From assembly GCA_944321435.1 (NCBI GenBank), contig CALULH010000008.1, positions 49,339-113,338 on the forward strand: a DNA stretch of 64,000 bases, written 5' to 3'. Under the pieces are notes generated by a model that did no database searches, had not been told where the DNA came from, and saw only the letters and a program-made list of their open reading frames with translations. Both the position numbers and the translations under genes were made by a program. Below, piece by piece: positions 1 to 8,108 of the stretch. The stretch's first letter is position 1. Every line of letters begins with the position of its first letter. The DNA comes from an uncultured Coriobacteriaceae bacterium. Its GTDB lineage: Bacteria; Actinomycetota; Coriobacteriia; Coriobacteriales; Coriobacteriaceae.

Positions 1-858
1 CATGACGTGGGCGGCCCCACCGCCAACTTCCGCCAACCGGCCTGCAAGCACCAGCTCGAGCGCGGTGCCTGCGCAAACAAGCGCTGCCTGTGGCCCGCCG
101 TATGCCGCCAGATGGACGTGAGCCACGCCGATTACGTGGAGCTGCTGCGCAAGCTCCGCGCACTGCCGGGCGTGAAGAAGGTTTTCGTGCGCAGCGGCAT
201 CCGCTTTGACTACGTCATGGCCGACGCCGACGACACGTTCCTGCGCGAGCTCTGCGCCCACCACGTATCCGGCCAGCTGAAAGTCGCCCCCGAGCACGTG
301 AGCGACGCGGTGCTCTCCGTCATGGGCAAGCCAAGCCGCGCCGTCTACGACCGTTTCTGCGAGAAGTACCGCCGGGTGAACGAGGAGCTGGGCAAGGATC
401 AGTACCTGGTGCCCTACCTTATGAGCAGCCACCCCGGGTCCACCATGAAGGAGGCCGTGGAGCTTGCCGAGTACTGCCGTGACCTGGGGTACATGCCCGA
501 GCAGGTGCAGGACTTCTACCCCACGCCTTCCACCATGAGCACGTGCATGTACTACACCGGCGTTGACCCGCGCACCATGAAGAAGGTCTATGTCCCCAAG
601 AGCGCGCACGAGAAGGCCATGCAGCGGGCCCTCATCCAGTACCGCAAGCCCGAGAACTACGACCTGGTGGCCGAGGCCCTGCGCCGCGCGCACCGCACCG
701 ACCTTATCGGCTACGGGCCGAAATGCCTGATCCGTCCGCGCAAGGGCGCGGGCAAGGCCGGCGATGGGCACAGACCCAAGGGAGGTCCCGCCGGCAAGGC
801 GCAGGCGGGCGAGAAGCGCAGGGGCGCGGGCGGGCGGAAGCCGACGCGCATGCGCTGA
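1..858 (+). CDS. YgiQ family radical SAM protein, C-terminal part (5' end outside window)
   Basis: The reading frame is open from base 1 and ends at TGA 856-858, giving the last 285 residues. The frame opens with [11 protein letters not shown] and continues with the [13 protein letters not shown] stretch that I recognise from the large YgiQ radical SAM family. The CxxxCxxC cluster and the start lie upstream of the window. The biochemical role of YgiQ is not established. The last ~40 residues are a Gly/Arg/Lys-rich tail typical of this family and contain one copy of the GGGCGAGAAG signal (807-816). A GTG at position 7 could be mistaken for a start, but the conserved residues before it argue for a truncated gene. 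It converges on the racemase gene with a gap of only 54 bases. Confidence 0.9.
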   Translation, partial: HDVGGPTANFRQPACKHQLERGACANKRCLWPAVCRQMDVSHADYVELLRKLRALPGVKKVFVRSGIRFDYVMADADDTFLRELCAHHVSGQLKVAPEHVSDAVLSVMGKPSRAVYDRFCEKYRRVNEELGKDQYLVPYLMSSHPGSTMKEAVELAEYCRDLGYMPEQVQDFYPTPSTMSTCMYYTGVDPRTMKKVYVPKSAHEKAMQRALIQYRKPENYDLVAEALRRAHRTDLIGYGPKCLIRPRKGAGKAGDGHRPKGGPAGKAQAGEKRRGAGGRKPTRMR

Positions 859-912
859 CGGCGATGCGCGAGGTTTATACGGTTGGATAGGGCCTCTAGT
901 CGGGCCGCAGCA

Positions 913-1656
913 TCAACCCAGCGGCCCGCAGTACGGTGCGCCAGAGCGCAGCACCGCCTCGCGCACCAGCACGTCGAGCGCGTCCAGGCAGCAGGCGGGC
1001 ACTGCATGGTCGCGCTTGTACACCGAGAGCTCGGTGCACGCCAGGATCACCGTCTGGCAGCCCTTCTCGCCCACCAGCTCGTCGATCACGCGCGCAAACC
1101 GGGCCTCGTCGGCCGGACGGCCGGCTTTGATTTCGTCATAGATGAGCGCCATGACGTCGCGCTGGCGATCGGGCGAGGGTGTAACCGCCTCCACCCCCAG
1201 TGCCGCGCACTCATGCGCGTACACGCCGGCCATAACGGTGCCGTCGGTCGCCATGATGCCTATGCGGCGCGCCCCGCTGGCGCGCGCCGTATCTCCCAGG
1301 CCGCGCTCCACCGCGTAGCGCACGGTCTCGCGCGGCATGTGGATCACGGGCACCGGAGCGGCGGCCTGGATCTGATCGTAAAAGTAGTGCGAGGTATTGC
1401 AGGGAATGGCGACGTTAGCCGCCCCCCAGGCCTCAAGCAGGCGCATGTCGGAGCCCATGGCGTCGATAAGGGCACGGCTGTCGCCGGTGGCAATGGCGCG
1501 CGTGCGGTCGGGCATGGTGGCGTGGCTCAGGATCAGCGCGTCGATATGCTCTTGATCCGAGGACGCCGCCGTGGCGGCGGTCAGCTCCTGGTAGAAGTAG
1601 CTGCTTGCCTCGGGGCCCATGCCGCCGATCACGCCGAGCTTCTTGCGCACGCCCAT
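913..1656 (-). CDS. Aspartate/glutamate racemase family protein (PLP-independent)
   Basis: 247 residues, normal length for the Asp/Glu racemase superfamily. The N terminus reads KLGVIGGMGPEASSYFYQEL, the usual glycine-rich start. Two cysteines in the expected contexts (VAIPCNTSHYF and VILACTELSVY) would be the pair that removes and returns the alpha proton. I chose ATG 1656, preceded by AAGGGGG, over a GTG six codons upstream. The gene lies 56 bases downstream of a D-aspartate-ligase-like gene on the same strand; in Enterococcus faecium an aspartate racemase gene is paired with the D-Asp ligase gene in the same way. The likely product is therefore D-aspartate for peptidoglycan, although glutamate or broad-specificity racemisation cannot be excluded from sequence. 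Confidence 0.85.
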   Translation of the reverse strand: MGVRKKLGVIGGMGPEASSYFYQELTAATAASSDQEHIDALILSHATMPDRTRAIATGDSRALIDAMGSDMRLLEAWGAANVAIPCNTSHYFYDQIQAAAPVPVIHMPRETVRYAVERGLGDTARASGARRIGIMATDGTVMAGVYAHECAALGVEAVTPSPDRQRDVMALIYDEIKAGRPADEARFARVIDELVGEKGCQTVILACTELSVYKRDHAVPACCLDALDVLVREAVLRSGAPYCGPLG

Positions 1657-1712
1657 CGTTGCCCCCTTGTACACACGCCGCCGCGGCGCCGCACAGGCGC
1701 CCGCCGCGGACC

Positions 1713-2927
1713 TTACGGCCGGTAATTCTCCTTGAAGTCCTTAAAATACCCCAGATAGGTGTGCCACATGCGCAGGGTGCGGTTAAAGCCGTTGTCGCCC
1801 TTCTTGAACACGGGGTTCACCACGCGGCCGGCGCGGTACTGGGCAAGCGCCGCCTCGCGGTTGGCGGGGTCGGTCACATAGCGCTTGATGACCCCCTTGG
1901 GAACCACCGTCCACAGATGCGGCTCGGAGGGCGTCTGCAGCGGCAGCTCGCGCTGGTACACCCAGTCCTCCACCAAAAGCTTGGCCACGTTGAGGCCCGA
2001 TCCGGTCACGTAGTAGTTGCTGCGCCCTTGGCGCGTGTTGAAGTCCAGGAAGCGGAAGCTGCCGTCACGCTGATCGTACTTCACGTCGAAGTTGGCGAAG
2101 CCCACGTAATGCAGGTCCTCGAGCAGCTCCTTGATGCGCGCGAGCTCGCCCATCTCGGGCTCGGTGAGGATGACGGCGTGGTTGCCGCCTGCATGCGGAG
2201 AATGCTCCTCCAAAAGCACGTGCCCCAGGCACATCATCTTAACCTTGCCGTTGCGGTCCGAGTACGTGGTGAGCACGCGCATGAACTCGTCGTTGCCGGG
2301 AATGAGGTCTTGGATGATGAGGTCGTCGCTGTAACCGGACGCGTAGATGTCGCGGATCTCCTGCTCCATCTCGGCACGGGACTCCGGGCGGAAGACCTTG
2401 AACTGCGTGGGGAACGGATGCGCCCAATAGTCGATGCCGTCGGAGGGCTTGAGGATGGCCGGGAAGCGGATGTCCATCTCGAAATCCAGCGGCATGCCCT
2501 TCTTGTAGACGAAGGTCTGCGGGCGCAGGATGCCGTGCTTGTCGCAGAAGCGGTAGAACTGCTCCTTGCGCTGGAACGAGTCCATGAGGTCGAAATCGAT
2601 GTACGGCGCGATGACGTTTTCCGGCAGCTCGCTCTTGTGCTTGCTGGCCAGGGCCACGTAGTTGTCGCCGCAGCCTATGAGGATGACCTTCTTATCCGCA
2701 TGCGCGGCTGCGAAGTCGCAGGCCGTCCGCACGAAGACGTCGTCCTGGTCTATGGCCTCGTTGGGCGTGTACTCGACGATCTTGCTGCGAAAGCTCGGAC
2801 CGGTGTGGTACTTGCCGAAAACGTGCGTCTTGACCTGGTAGGCCTCGTAGAACGCGCGCGCCACGCTGTACGAGTTGATGTCGCCGCCGAACACCAGCGG
2901 CACGAACTCACGCTCAGTAAACTGCAT
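1713..2927 (-). CDS. ATP-grasp ligase resembling D-aspartate ligase (Asl)
   Basis: 404 residues. The sequence matches from memory the layout of E. faecium D-aspartate ligase: an N-terminal GGDINSYSVARAFYEAY, then ILIGCGDNY, PYIDFDLMD, an ATP-grasp body with VGFANFDVKYDQRDGSF, and FLDFNTRQGRSNYYVTGSG, which should hold the metal-binding residues. That enzyme forms beta-aspartyl phosphate and attaches D-Asp to the amino group of the stem-peptide diamino acid. ATG 2927 is preceded by GGGGAG at good spacing; the upstream GTG at 2957 lacks one. An Asp/Glu racemase follows in the same operon, which supports the substrate. Carboxylate-amine ligases with other substrates share this fold, so the substrate is inferred. 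Cytoplasmic. Confidence 0.8.
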   Translation of the reverse strand: MQFTEREFVPLVFGGDINSYSVARAFYEAYQVKTHVFGKYHTGPSFRSKIVEYTPNEAIDQDDVFVRTACDFAAAHADKKVILIGCGDNYVALASKHKSELPENVIAPYIDFDLMDSFQRKEQFYRFCDKHGILRPQTFVYKKGMPLDFEMDIRFPAILKPSDGIDYWAHPFPTQFKVFRPESRAEMEQEIRDIYASGYSDDLIIQDLIPGNDEFMRVLTTYSDRNGKVKMMCLGHVLLEEHSPHAGGNHAVILTEPEMGELARIKELLEDLHYVGFANFDVKYDQRDGSFRFLDFNTRQGRSNYYVTGSGLNVAKLLVEDWVYQRELPLQTPSEPHLWTVVPKGVIKRYVTDPANREAALAQYRAGRVVNPVFKKGDNGFNRTLRMWHTYLGYFKDFKENYRP

Positions 2928-3088
2928 TAGCTGCTCCCCAGCTTCGCTGTCAGGCACCGATAGCGCCGGCGAGCCTCGTGCCCGCGCGGCGCATACGTGT
3001 CAATGATAGCCCTTCGGGTGGACGGGCCTGCAGTTTCCAAACCTTTTCCGCAGATAGGCGGCAGAGGGCGAGAAGAGCGCGCCGCCCG

Positions 3089-4249
3089 CTAGATACCCGC
3101 CTCCTGAATGGCGCGCACGGCGGCGCGCAGGCCGTCGGGCGGGAGCACCAACGCCATGCGGACGTAACCCTCGCCGCTGGGCCCAAAGCTCGCCCCCGGG
3201 GTCACCACCACGCCGGCCTTGTCCATGAGCTCCTCGCAGAACGCCAGGCTGTCGGTGCGGCCGCCGGGGAGCTTGGCCCACACGAACATGGTGCCGTGCG
3301 CGTTGGGACGTTCCCAGCCAATGGCCTCGAGCCCGTCGCAGAGCGCGTCGCGGCGCTCCTGGTACAGCATCCGCTGGCGCTCGACGCCGTCCAGCGGGCC
3401 GGTCAGCGCGGCAATGGCCGCCTTCTGGATGGGATAGAACATGCCAAAGCTCATCTGGCCGCGCAGCTTGGCAAAGGCGGCCACCACGTCGGGGCGCCCC
3501 ACCAAAAAGCCGACGCGCGCACCGGTCACGTCGAAGGACTTGGAGAGCGAGAAGAACTCCACGCCCTGATCGAGCGCGCCCTCGTGCGCCAGGAAGCTGC
3601 CGCCTTTCTCGCCATCGTAAATGATGTCGGAGTACGCGTTGTCGTGCACGATGAGGATGTCGTGCTTGCGCGCGAAGGCGATGATCTCCTCGTAGAGGCC
3701 GGGCGCGGCCACGGACCCCACGGGGTTGGCCGGCAGCGACACGATCATGTACTTGGCGCGGTCCGCCACGTCGTCGGGGATGTCCGCCACATGCGGCAGG
3801 AAGTCATGCTCGGCCGTGAGCTTGTAGTAGTAGGGCTCGGCTTTGGCGATAAAGGCGCCGCCCTGGAAGATGGGGTAGCACGGGTCGGGCACCAGCACGG
3901 TATCGCCTTCGTCGAGCATCGCGAGCGCAAACAGGCCCACACCCTCCTGCGTGCCGTTGACGGAGGTCACCATGTCGGGCGTGATGCCGGCCACACCGAA
4001 GCGACGCTCATAGTAATCGCACACGGCCTGCTTGAGCTCGGGCAGGTCGCGCAGGGAGTACTTCCACATCTCGGGCTGGCGGGCGGCGTCGATGAGAGCG
4101 TTCACCACATGGTCCGCCGGCGGGAAGTCGGGCGTGCCCACCGACAGGTTGTAAATGGTGCGGCCCTCGGCCTCGAGCGCAAGGCGCTTGTCGTTCAAGG
4201 AGGCGAAGATCTCCTCGCCGAACGCGTCCAACCGTTTTGAGAACTGCAT
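3089..4249 (-). CDS. Class I/II pyridoxal-phosphate aminotransferase
   Basis: 386 residues of fold type I aminotransferase. The small-domain signature NLSVGTPDFPP is near the N terminus, the substrate-binding YSLRDLPELKQAV follows, and the PLP lysine sits in SLSKSFDVTGARVGF. The set of motifs resembles aspartate/LL-diaminopimelate-type aminotransferases, but the amino donor cannot be assigned. ATG 4249 is preceded by GGCGGAGG; an open frame runs about 90 codons further upstream, but it crosses the nagB terminator and carries no family sequence. A 161-base gap separates it from the D-Asp ligase gene, and that gap contains one GGGCGAGAAG signal (3066-3075). Confidence 0.88.
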   Translation of the reverse strand: MQFSKRLDAFGEEIFASLNDKRLALEAEGRTIYNLSVGTPDFPPADHVVNALIDAARQPEMWKYSLRDLPELKQAVCDYYERRFGVAGITPDMVTSVNGTQEGVGLFALAMLDEGDTVLVPDPCYPIFQGGAFIAKAEPYYYKLTAEHDFLPHVADIPDDVADRAKYMIVSLPANPVGSVAAPGLYEEIIAFARKHDILIVHDNAYSDIIYDGEKGGSFLAHEGALDQGVEFFSLSKSFDVTGARVGFLVGRPDVVAAFAKLRGQMSFGMFYPIQKAAIAALTGPLDGVERQRMLYQERRDALCDGLEAIGWERPNAHGTMFVWAKLPGGRTDSLAFCEELMDKAGVVVTPGASFGPSGEGYVRMALVLPPDGLRAAVRAIQEAGI

Positions 4250-4312
4250 TGCGCCTCCGCCTTTCACCCTCGCCGGCCAGCTGCTGCCGGCTGCGCCCGG
4301 ACTGCCGATAAC

Positions 4313-4343
4313 AAAGGAACCCGCCGGGCGGGCGGGTTCCTTT
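4313..4343 (-). terminator. Stem-loop terminator downstream of nagB
   Basis: Perfect 13-bp inverted repeat AAAGGAACCCGCC / GGCGGGTTCCTTT with a 5-base loop, 74 bases after the nagB stop codon. The arms carry AAA/TTT ends, so it could stop transcription in either direction. It separates nagB from the downstream aminotransferase gene. Confidence 0.75.
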
Positions 4344-4416
4344 CCGTGCTCTGCTCTGTGAGTATAGCGCAGCGGCGGATCCGCGCGGTGCGGGGCGCTG
4401 CGCCGTAACACGCGCG

Positions 4417-5154
4417 TTACTCCTGGGGGAACTTGGAGAGCGCGTCGGCGTCGGCCACGATGGTGACGTCGGGGTGGAACTGGAGGATGGAGCCGGGAAC
4501 CTGCGGGGTGACCGGGCCGCACACGCTGTTGTACAGCGCCTCGGCCTTGTCGGCGCCGGAGACGACCACGAGGATCTTCTTGGCGCTCATGATGGTGCCG
4601 ATGCCCATGGTGTAGGCCTGGCGCGGCACGTCGTCAGCGGAGGCGAAGAAGCGCTTGTTGGCCTCGATGGTGCTCTCGGTCAGATCGACGCAGTGCGTGG
4701 CAGCGGCAAAGTCGTCGGCCGGCTCGTTGAAGCCAATGTGGCCGTTGCGGCCCAGGCCGAGCAGCTGCAGGTCAACGCCGCCGATGGCGCGGACCGCGGC
4801 GTCGTAGGTGGTGCACTCGTTGTCGGCGTCGGGGTTCTCGCCGTTCGGCACGTGGGTGTTGTCCTTGTTGATGTTCACGTGGTCGAACAGGTTGTCGTTC
4901 ATGAAGTAGTAGTAGCTCTGGTCGTTGGCGCGGGAGATACCGCGGTACTCGTCCAGGTTGTAGGAGCTGACCTCGGAGAAGTCCAGGTCGCCGGCCTCGT
5001 ACATGGCAACGAGGTTCTTGTAGGTGCCCACCGGCGAAGAACCGGTGGCCAGGCCGAGCACGCTCTGGGGATTGAGGGTGATCTGCGCCGCGATGATGTT
5101 CGCGGCCTTGCGGCTCATTTCGTCGTAATCGCGCACACGGATGATCTTAACCAT
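4417..5154 (-). CDS. nagB: Glucosamine-6-phosphate deaminase
   Basis: 245 residues, normal for NagB. It converts glucosamine-6-phosphate to fructose-6-phosphate and ammonia. Visible hallmarks are GLATGSSPVGTY (phosphate binding), YNLDEYRG with the active-site Asp, and LGRNGHIGFNEP with the catalytic Asp/His/Glu group. ATG 5154 is preceded by AAAGAGGAACC on the coding strand. A perfect 24-base palindrome of GntR/NagR type lies 80 bases upstream and overlaps the promoter, so induction by amino-sugar phosphate is likely. glmM, which feeds the opposite (anabolic) direction, is the next gene upstream on the same strand. Confidence 0.95.
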   Translation of the reverse strand: MVKIIRVRDYDEMSRKAANIIAAQITLNPQSVLGLATGSSPVGTYKNLVAMYEAGDLDFSEVSSYNLDEYRGISRANDQSYYYFMNDNLFDHVNINKDNTHVPNGENPDADNECTTYDAAVRAIGGVDLQLLGLGRNGHIGFNEPADDFAAATHCVDLTESTIEANKRFFASADDVPRQAYTMGIGTIMSAKKILVVVSGADKAEALYNSVCGPVTPQVPGSILQFHPDVTIVADADALSKFPQE

Positions 5155-5212
5155 GGTTCCTCTTTCATGACCGGGAGCTCATGCTCCGCCCTGTAATGAA
5201 CCCGCTGTGTTA

Positions 5213-5258
5213 AGTATACGTTAAGGGCTTGACCTTCAACTGGTAGTAACCAGTTGAA
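5213..5258 (-). promoter_or_regulatory. nagB promoter with GntR/NagR-type palindromic operator
   Basis: A -10 box TATACT (5213-5218, minus strand) lies behind a perfect palindrome at 5235-5258 with arms TTCAACTGGT and ACCAGTTGAA around AGTA. The ACTGGT...ACCAGT core is the half-site type bound by NagR/YvoA and DasR regulators of amino-sugar use (known for Bacillus and Streptomyces). The palindrome covers the -35 region (TTGAAG-like at 5234-5239), so binding would block RNA polymerase. The regulator gene is not in this window. Confidence 0.7.
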
Positions 5259-5369
5259 TATGCGAACGGTCGAAATTTCACAGTGAGCGCACATTTGCGG
5301 TGAAGAGACCGTTAAGGGCCCGAAACCCCGCCCGCATGTCGCCGCAGATCTCGGAACGGGCGAAGCGTC

Positions 5370-5403
5370 AAAAAAACCGGCCGACGCATAGAGCGCCGGC
5401 CGG
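5370..5403 (-). terminator. Rho-independent terminator of glmM
   Basis: On the minus strand CCGGCCG / CGGCCGG encloses a 13-base loop and is followed by seven T. It begins 33 bases after the glmM stop codon. Confidence 0.8.
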
Positions 5404-5435
5404 CCCGTTTGAGCGCATGTTGAGCGCGAGGCGCC

Positions 5436-6776
5436 CTACTCCGCGCGATAAGGCTCCAGAGCCTTGAGCACGTAGGCGTTGGCCTGCTGGCACAGCTCGT
5501 CGGTCGGGGCCTCCGCCAGCGTGCGGACCAAAGGCTCGGTGCCGCTGGCGCGCACAAGGACGCGGCCGCGGTCGCCCAGGAACGCATCGGCTTCCTTAGC
5601 GGCGGCGAGCACCGCAGGATCGTTCATCGCGGCGTCCTTGTCGGTCACGCGCACGTTGATGAGCTCCTGCGGATAGAGCTTGACCGGGGCGCAGAGCTGC
5701 GAAAGGGTCTCGCGCTCCGCGCGCAGGACCTCCATGACGCGCAGCGAGGTCATGATGCCGTCGCCCGTGCACTCGATATCGCCGAAGATGATATGGCCGG
5801 ACTGCTCGCCGCCCAGGCTGTAGCCGTTCTCGCGCATGCACGCGTAAACGTACTTGTCGCCCACCTGGGTGGTCTCGTAGGACAGATGCGCCTGCTCGAA
5901 CGCCTTGAACAGACCGTAGTTGCTCATGACGGTGGGAACCACGGTACCAGCGGTGAGCCGTCCGTGCTTGTTGAGGTAAACGCCGCAGACGTAGAGGATG
6001 AGGTCGCCATCGACCACGTTGCCGCGCTCGTCAACCGCGATGCAGCGGTCGGCGTCGCCGTCGTAGGCAAAGCCCACGTCGAGGCCCTGCTCGACCACAT
6101 GGCGGCGCAGGCGGTCGATGTGCGTGGAGCCGCAGTCAACGTTGATGTTGAGGCCGTTGGGCGCGTTGTTGATGACGCGGACGTCGGCGCCGAGCGCGTC
6201 GAACACGGGCTTGGCAACCGAGGAGGCCGCGCCGTTGGCGCAATCCAGGCCGACCTTGACGCCCTGCAGCGAGAAATTGGCGCTGGCGATGAGGTGCGCG
6301 ATGTAGCGGTTGCGCCCCTGCATGTAGTCGATGGTGGAGCCGATGGCGTCGCCGGTTGCCAGCGGAACCTCGCTCTCGCCGTCGATATAGGCCTCGATGA
6401 GCTCCAAGACGTCCTCGTCCATCTTGTAGCCCTCGTTGTTCACGAGCTTGATGCCGTTGTCGGTATAGGGGTTGTGGCTGGCGCTGATCATGATGCCGCA
6501 GTCAAAGCGGCCGTCGAGCGTCTCGTACGCCAGGCCGGGAGTGGGGATGACGTGCAGCATGTACACGTCGGCGCCGGAGGCCACCAGGCCCGCCGTCAGC
6601 GCGGACTCGAACATGTAGCTGGAGCGGCGCGTGTCCTTGCCCAGCACCACGCGCGCCTTTTTGCCCTGGCGGGCGCCGTAGTACCAGCCCACATAACGGC
6701 CGATCTTAAAGGCATGCTCGACCGTGAGGCCCACGTTGGCCTCGCCGCGGAAGCCGTCGGTGCCGAAGTACTTCAT
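5436..6776 (-). CDS. glmM: Phosphoglucosamine mutase
   Basis: 446 residues, typical for GlmM, which interconverts glucosamine-6-phosphate and glucosamine-1-phosphate for UDP-GlcNAc and cell-wall synthesis. Domains in order: N-terminal YFGTDGFRG, the active-site phosphoserine loop ISASHNPYTDNG, the magnesium loop YDGDADRCI, the substrate loop GGEQSGHIIF, and the C-terminal phosphate-binding RASGTEPLVR. ATG 6776 is preceded by AAAGGAGTG. An ACTGGTCTGG element upstream resembles the half-site of the nagB operator, suggesting joint control of amino-sugar synthesis and breakdown. Confidence 0.95.
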   Translation of the reverse strand: MKYFGTDGFRGEANVGLTVEHAFKIGRYVGWYYGARQGKKARVVLGKDTRRSSYMFESALTAGLVASGADVYMLHVIPTPGLAYETLDGRFDCGIMISASHNPYTDNGIKLVNNEGYKMDEDVLELIEAYIDGESEVPLATGDAIGSTIDYMQGRNRYIAHLIASANFSLQGVKVGLDCANGAASSVAKPVFDALGADVRVINNAPNGLNINVDCGSTHIDRLRRHVVEQGLDVGFAYDGDADRCIAVDERGNVVDGDLILYVCGVYLNKHGRLTAGTVVPTVMSNYGLFKAFEQAHLSYETTQVGDKYVYACMRENGYSLGGEQSGHIIFGDIECTGDGIMTSLRVMEVLRAERETLSQLCAPVKLYPQELINVRVTDKDAAMNDPAVLAAAKEADAFLGDRGRVLVRASGTEPLVRTLAEAPTDELCQQANAYVLKALEPYRAE

Positions 6777-6831
6777 AGATACACTCCTTTGCGCAAAGCG
6801 ATAGATAAGCTAAGCTATCCCGACCCAAACC

Positions 6832-6867
6832 ACTGGTCTGGTTTTGAGCAGACCAGACAGTATTGTA
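6832..6867 (-). promoter_or_regulatory. glmM upstream region: -10-like box plus inverted repeat
   Basis: Arms TGGTCTG (6834-6840) and CAGACCA (6849-6855) form a short inverted repeat just downstream of a minus-strand TACAAT (6862-6867). ACTGGTCT at 6832 resembles the ACTGGT half-site in the nagB operator. No good -35 was seen, so the promoter call is weak. Confidence 0.4.
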
Positions 6868-6936
6868 GCGGCAGTGCGCCGCCTGCGGTAGCCCGCACCC
6901 CAACCTGCGTAGAACGTCCAAAGCCCCGTCGCGCAT

Positions 6937-6965
6937 AAAAAAGGACCCGCCGGGAGGGCGGGTCC
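6937..6965 (-). terminator. Rho-independent terminator of rplM-rpsI
   Basis: GGACCCGCC / GGCGGGTCC, a perfect 9-bp stem with a 5-base loop, followed on the minus strand by TTTTTT. It lies 35 bases after the rpsI stop. Confidence 0.88.
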
Positions 6966-6999
6966 GTATATGCACGTGAAAGGCGTCGCAGTACGTACC

Positions 7000-7395
7000 T
7001 TAGCGCTTGGAGAACTGCGGACGACGACGGGCCTTCTTGAGACCGTACTTCTTGCGCTCGACCACGCGGGCGTCGCGGGTCAGGAAGCCAGCCTTCTTGA
7101 GGTCGGCGCGGTAGTCGCCAGCCTGCAGCAGCGCGCGGGCGATGCCCAGGCGCAGAGCGCCGGCCTGGCCGGACAGACCGCCGCCATCGCACAGTGCGAT
7201 GACGTCGAAGGAACCGGCGGTGTCAGTGACCTTGAACGGGGCGAGGGCCTCGTCGATGAGGTTCTGACGGCAGAAGTAGGACTTGGCGTCGCGCTTGTTG
7301 ACGGTCACCTGGCCGGTGCCGGGGACGAGACGGACACGAGCAACGGCGTTCTTGCGACGGCCGGTGCCCTGGTACTGAACGGTGTTCTCAGCCAT
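7000..7395 (-). CDS. rpsI: 30S ribosomal protein S9
   Basis: 131 residues, normal length. The N-terminal [19 protein letters not shown] and the basic C-terminal [14 protein letters not shown] are diagnostic of S9, whose C-terminal tail reaches the P-site tRNA. It follows rplM with a 3-base gap, the conserved L13-S9 operon order. The start is ATG 7395 within the end of the rplM leader sequence. Confidence 0.98.
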   Translation of the reverse strand: MAENTVQYQGTGRRKNAVARVRLVPGTGQVTVNKRDAKSYFCRQNLIDEALAPFKVTDTAGSFDVIALCDGGGLSGQAGALRLGIARALLQAGDYRADLKKAGFLTRDARVVERKKYGLKKARRRPQFSKR

Positions 7396-7398
7396 GGG

Positions 7399-7842
7399 TT
7401 ACGCCTCCAGCTCGATCTTGACGGGGTTCTGGGCAGCATGCGGATGCTCAGTGCCAGCATAGACCTTGAGCTTGCGGAACTGCTGACGGCCCAGAGTGTT
7501 CTTGGGGAGCATGCCGCGGACGGCGCGCTCGATCACGCGCTCCGGGTGCTTCTCCATGGCCTGACGGAACGTCTCGGCCTTGAGACCGCCGTTGTAGCCG
7601 GTGTGGTGGTAGTAGGTCTTCGTGTTGGCCTTGTTGCCGGTAAGCTGGACCTTATCGGCGTTGATGACCACCACAAAGTCACCCGTGTCGACGTGGGGGG
7701 TGTACTGGGGCTTGTTCTTGCCGCGCAGGATCATGGCGATCTGGGTGGCAAGACGGCCGAGAATGGCACCCTCGGCGTCGATGAGGTACCAGTTGCGCTG
7801 AACCTCACCCGGCTTTGCGTAGTGAGTCGACTTGTTGATCAC
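7399..7842 (-). CDS. rplM: 50S ribosomal protein L13
   Basis: 147 residues. Clear L13 features: [39 protein letters not shown], and [12 protein letters not shown]. The start is GTG 7842, preceded by GGAGGAG. It is the first gene of the rplM-rpsI operon. A promoter and a hairpin leader are visible directly upstream. Confidence 0.98.
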   Translation of the reverse strand: MINKSTHYAKPGEVQRNWYLIDAEGAILGRLATQIAMILRGKNKPQYTPHVDTGDFVVVINADKVQLTGNKANTKTYYHHTGYNGGLKAETFRQAMEKHPERVIERAVRGMLPKNTLGRQQFRKLKVYAGTEHPHAAQNPVKIELEA

Positions 7843-7867
7843 GAGACTCCTCCAAATGGATGTTTTT

Positions 7868-7892
7868 TACAGAGATTACACGGGGCTCTGTA
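7868..7892 (-). promoter_or_regulatory. Hairpin in the rplM 5' leader
   Basis: TACAGAG and CTCTGTA arms with an 11-base loop, followed on the minus strand by an A-run and the rplM ribosome binding site 15-20 bases later. The hairpin lies within the predicted 57-base leader. Ribosomal protein L13 autoregulates through leader hairpins in some bacteria; whether this is such an element is inference. Confidence 0.5.
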
Positions 7893-7905
7893 AAGCAACT
7901 TGATC

Positions 7906-7934
7906 AGTATATGCAGGCCGTCAACCTGCGTCAA
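7906..7934 (-). promoter_or_regulatory. Sigma-70 type promoter of rplM-rpsI
   Basis: On the minus strand TTGACG (7934-7929) and TATACT (7911-7906) are separated by exactly 17 bases. Transcription would start near 7899, giving a leader of about 57 bases before the GTG start of rplM. This is the best promoter match found in the window. Confidence 0.8.
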
Positions 7935-8048
7935 CGGGTATCTGAAGGGGGTTTCACGAAAACCGCATTTGCACAAGGTGTCCACATCGGCATATGCGCC
8001 TGCGGGCGAGAAGGACAGCGCCTTGGGCCGCGAGGCAGGATGCCCTTT

Positions 8049-8108
8049 GCCATTGGGGACGGGTACGTTTGGCAGATGCATCTGCCAAACGTACCCGTCC
8101 CCAATGGC
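8049..8108. repeat. 60-bp perfect palindrome at the helicase truncation point
   Basis: Two perfect 30-base arms meet at 8078/8079. Each half carries GGGGACGGGTACGTTTGGCA. It lies exactly where the helicase reading frame loses its family similarity, so it looks like a mobile palindromic element or a rearrangement scar. The ATG at 8104-8106, the first possible start of the remaining helicase frame, lies inside its right arm. Confidence 0.85.

Noticed and set aside
1605..2930. Long plus-strand open frames across the racemase and D-Asp ligase genes
   Set aside because: Antisense shadow of well-supported minus-strand genes; composition is His/Val/Leu-rich as typical of reverse-strand shadows. The same applies to the long frames antisense to trmB, fbp, mtlA, elp3 and others.
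4250..4522. 91-codon upstream extension of the class I aminotransferase
   Set aside because: ATG 4249 has a good ribosome binding site and family homology starts there; the extension runs through the nagB terminator.
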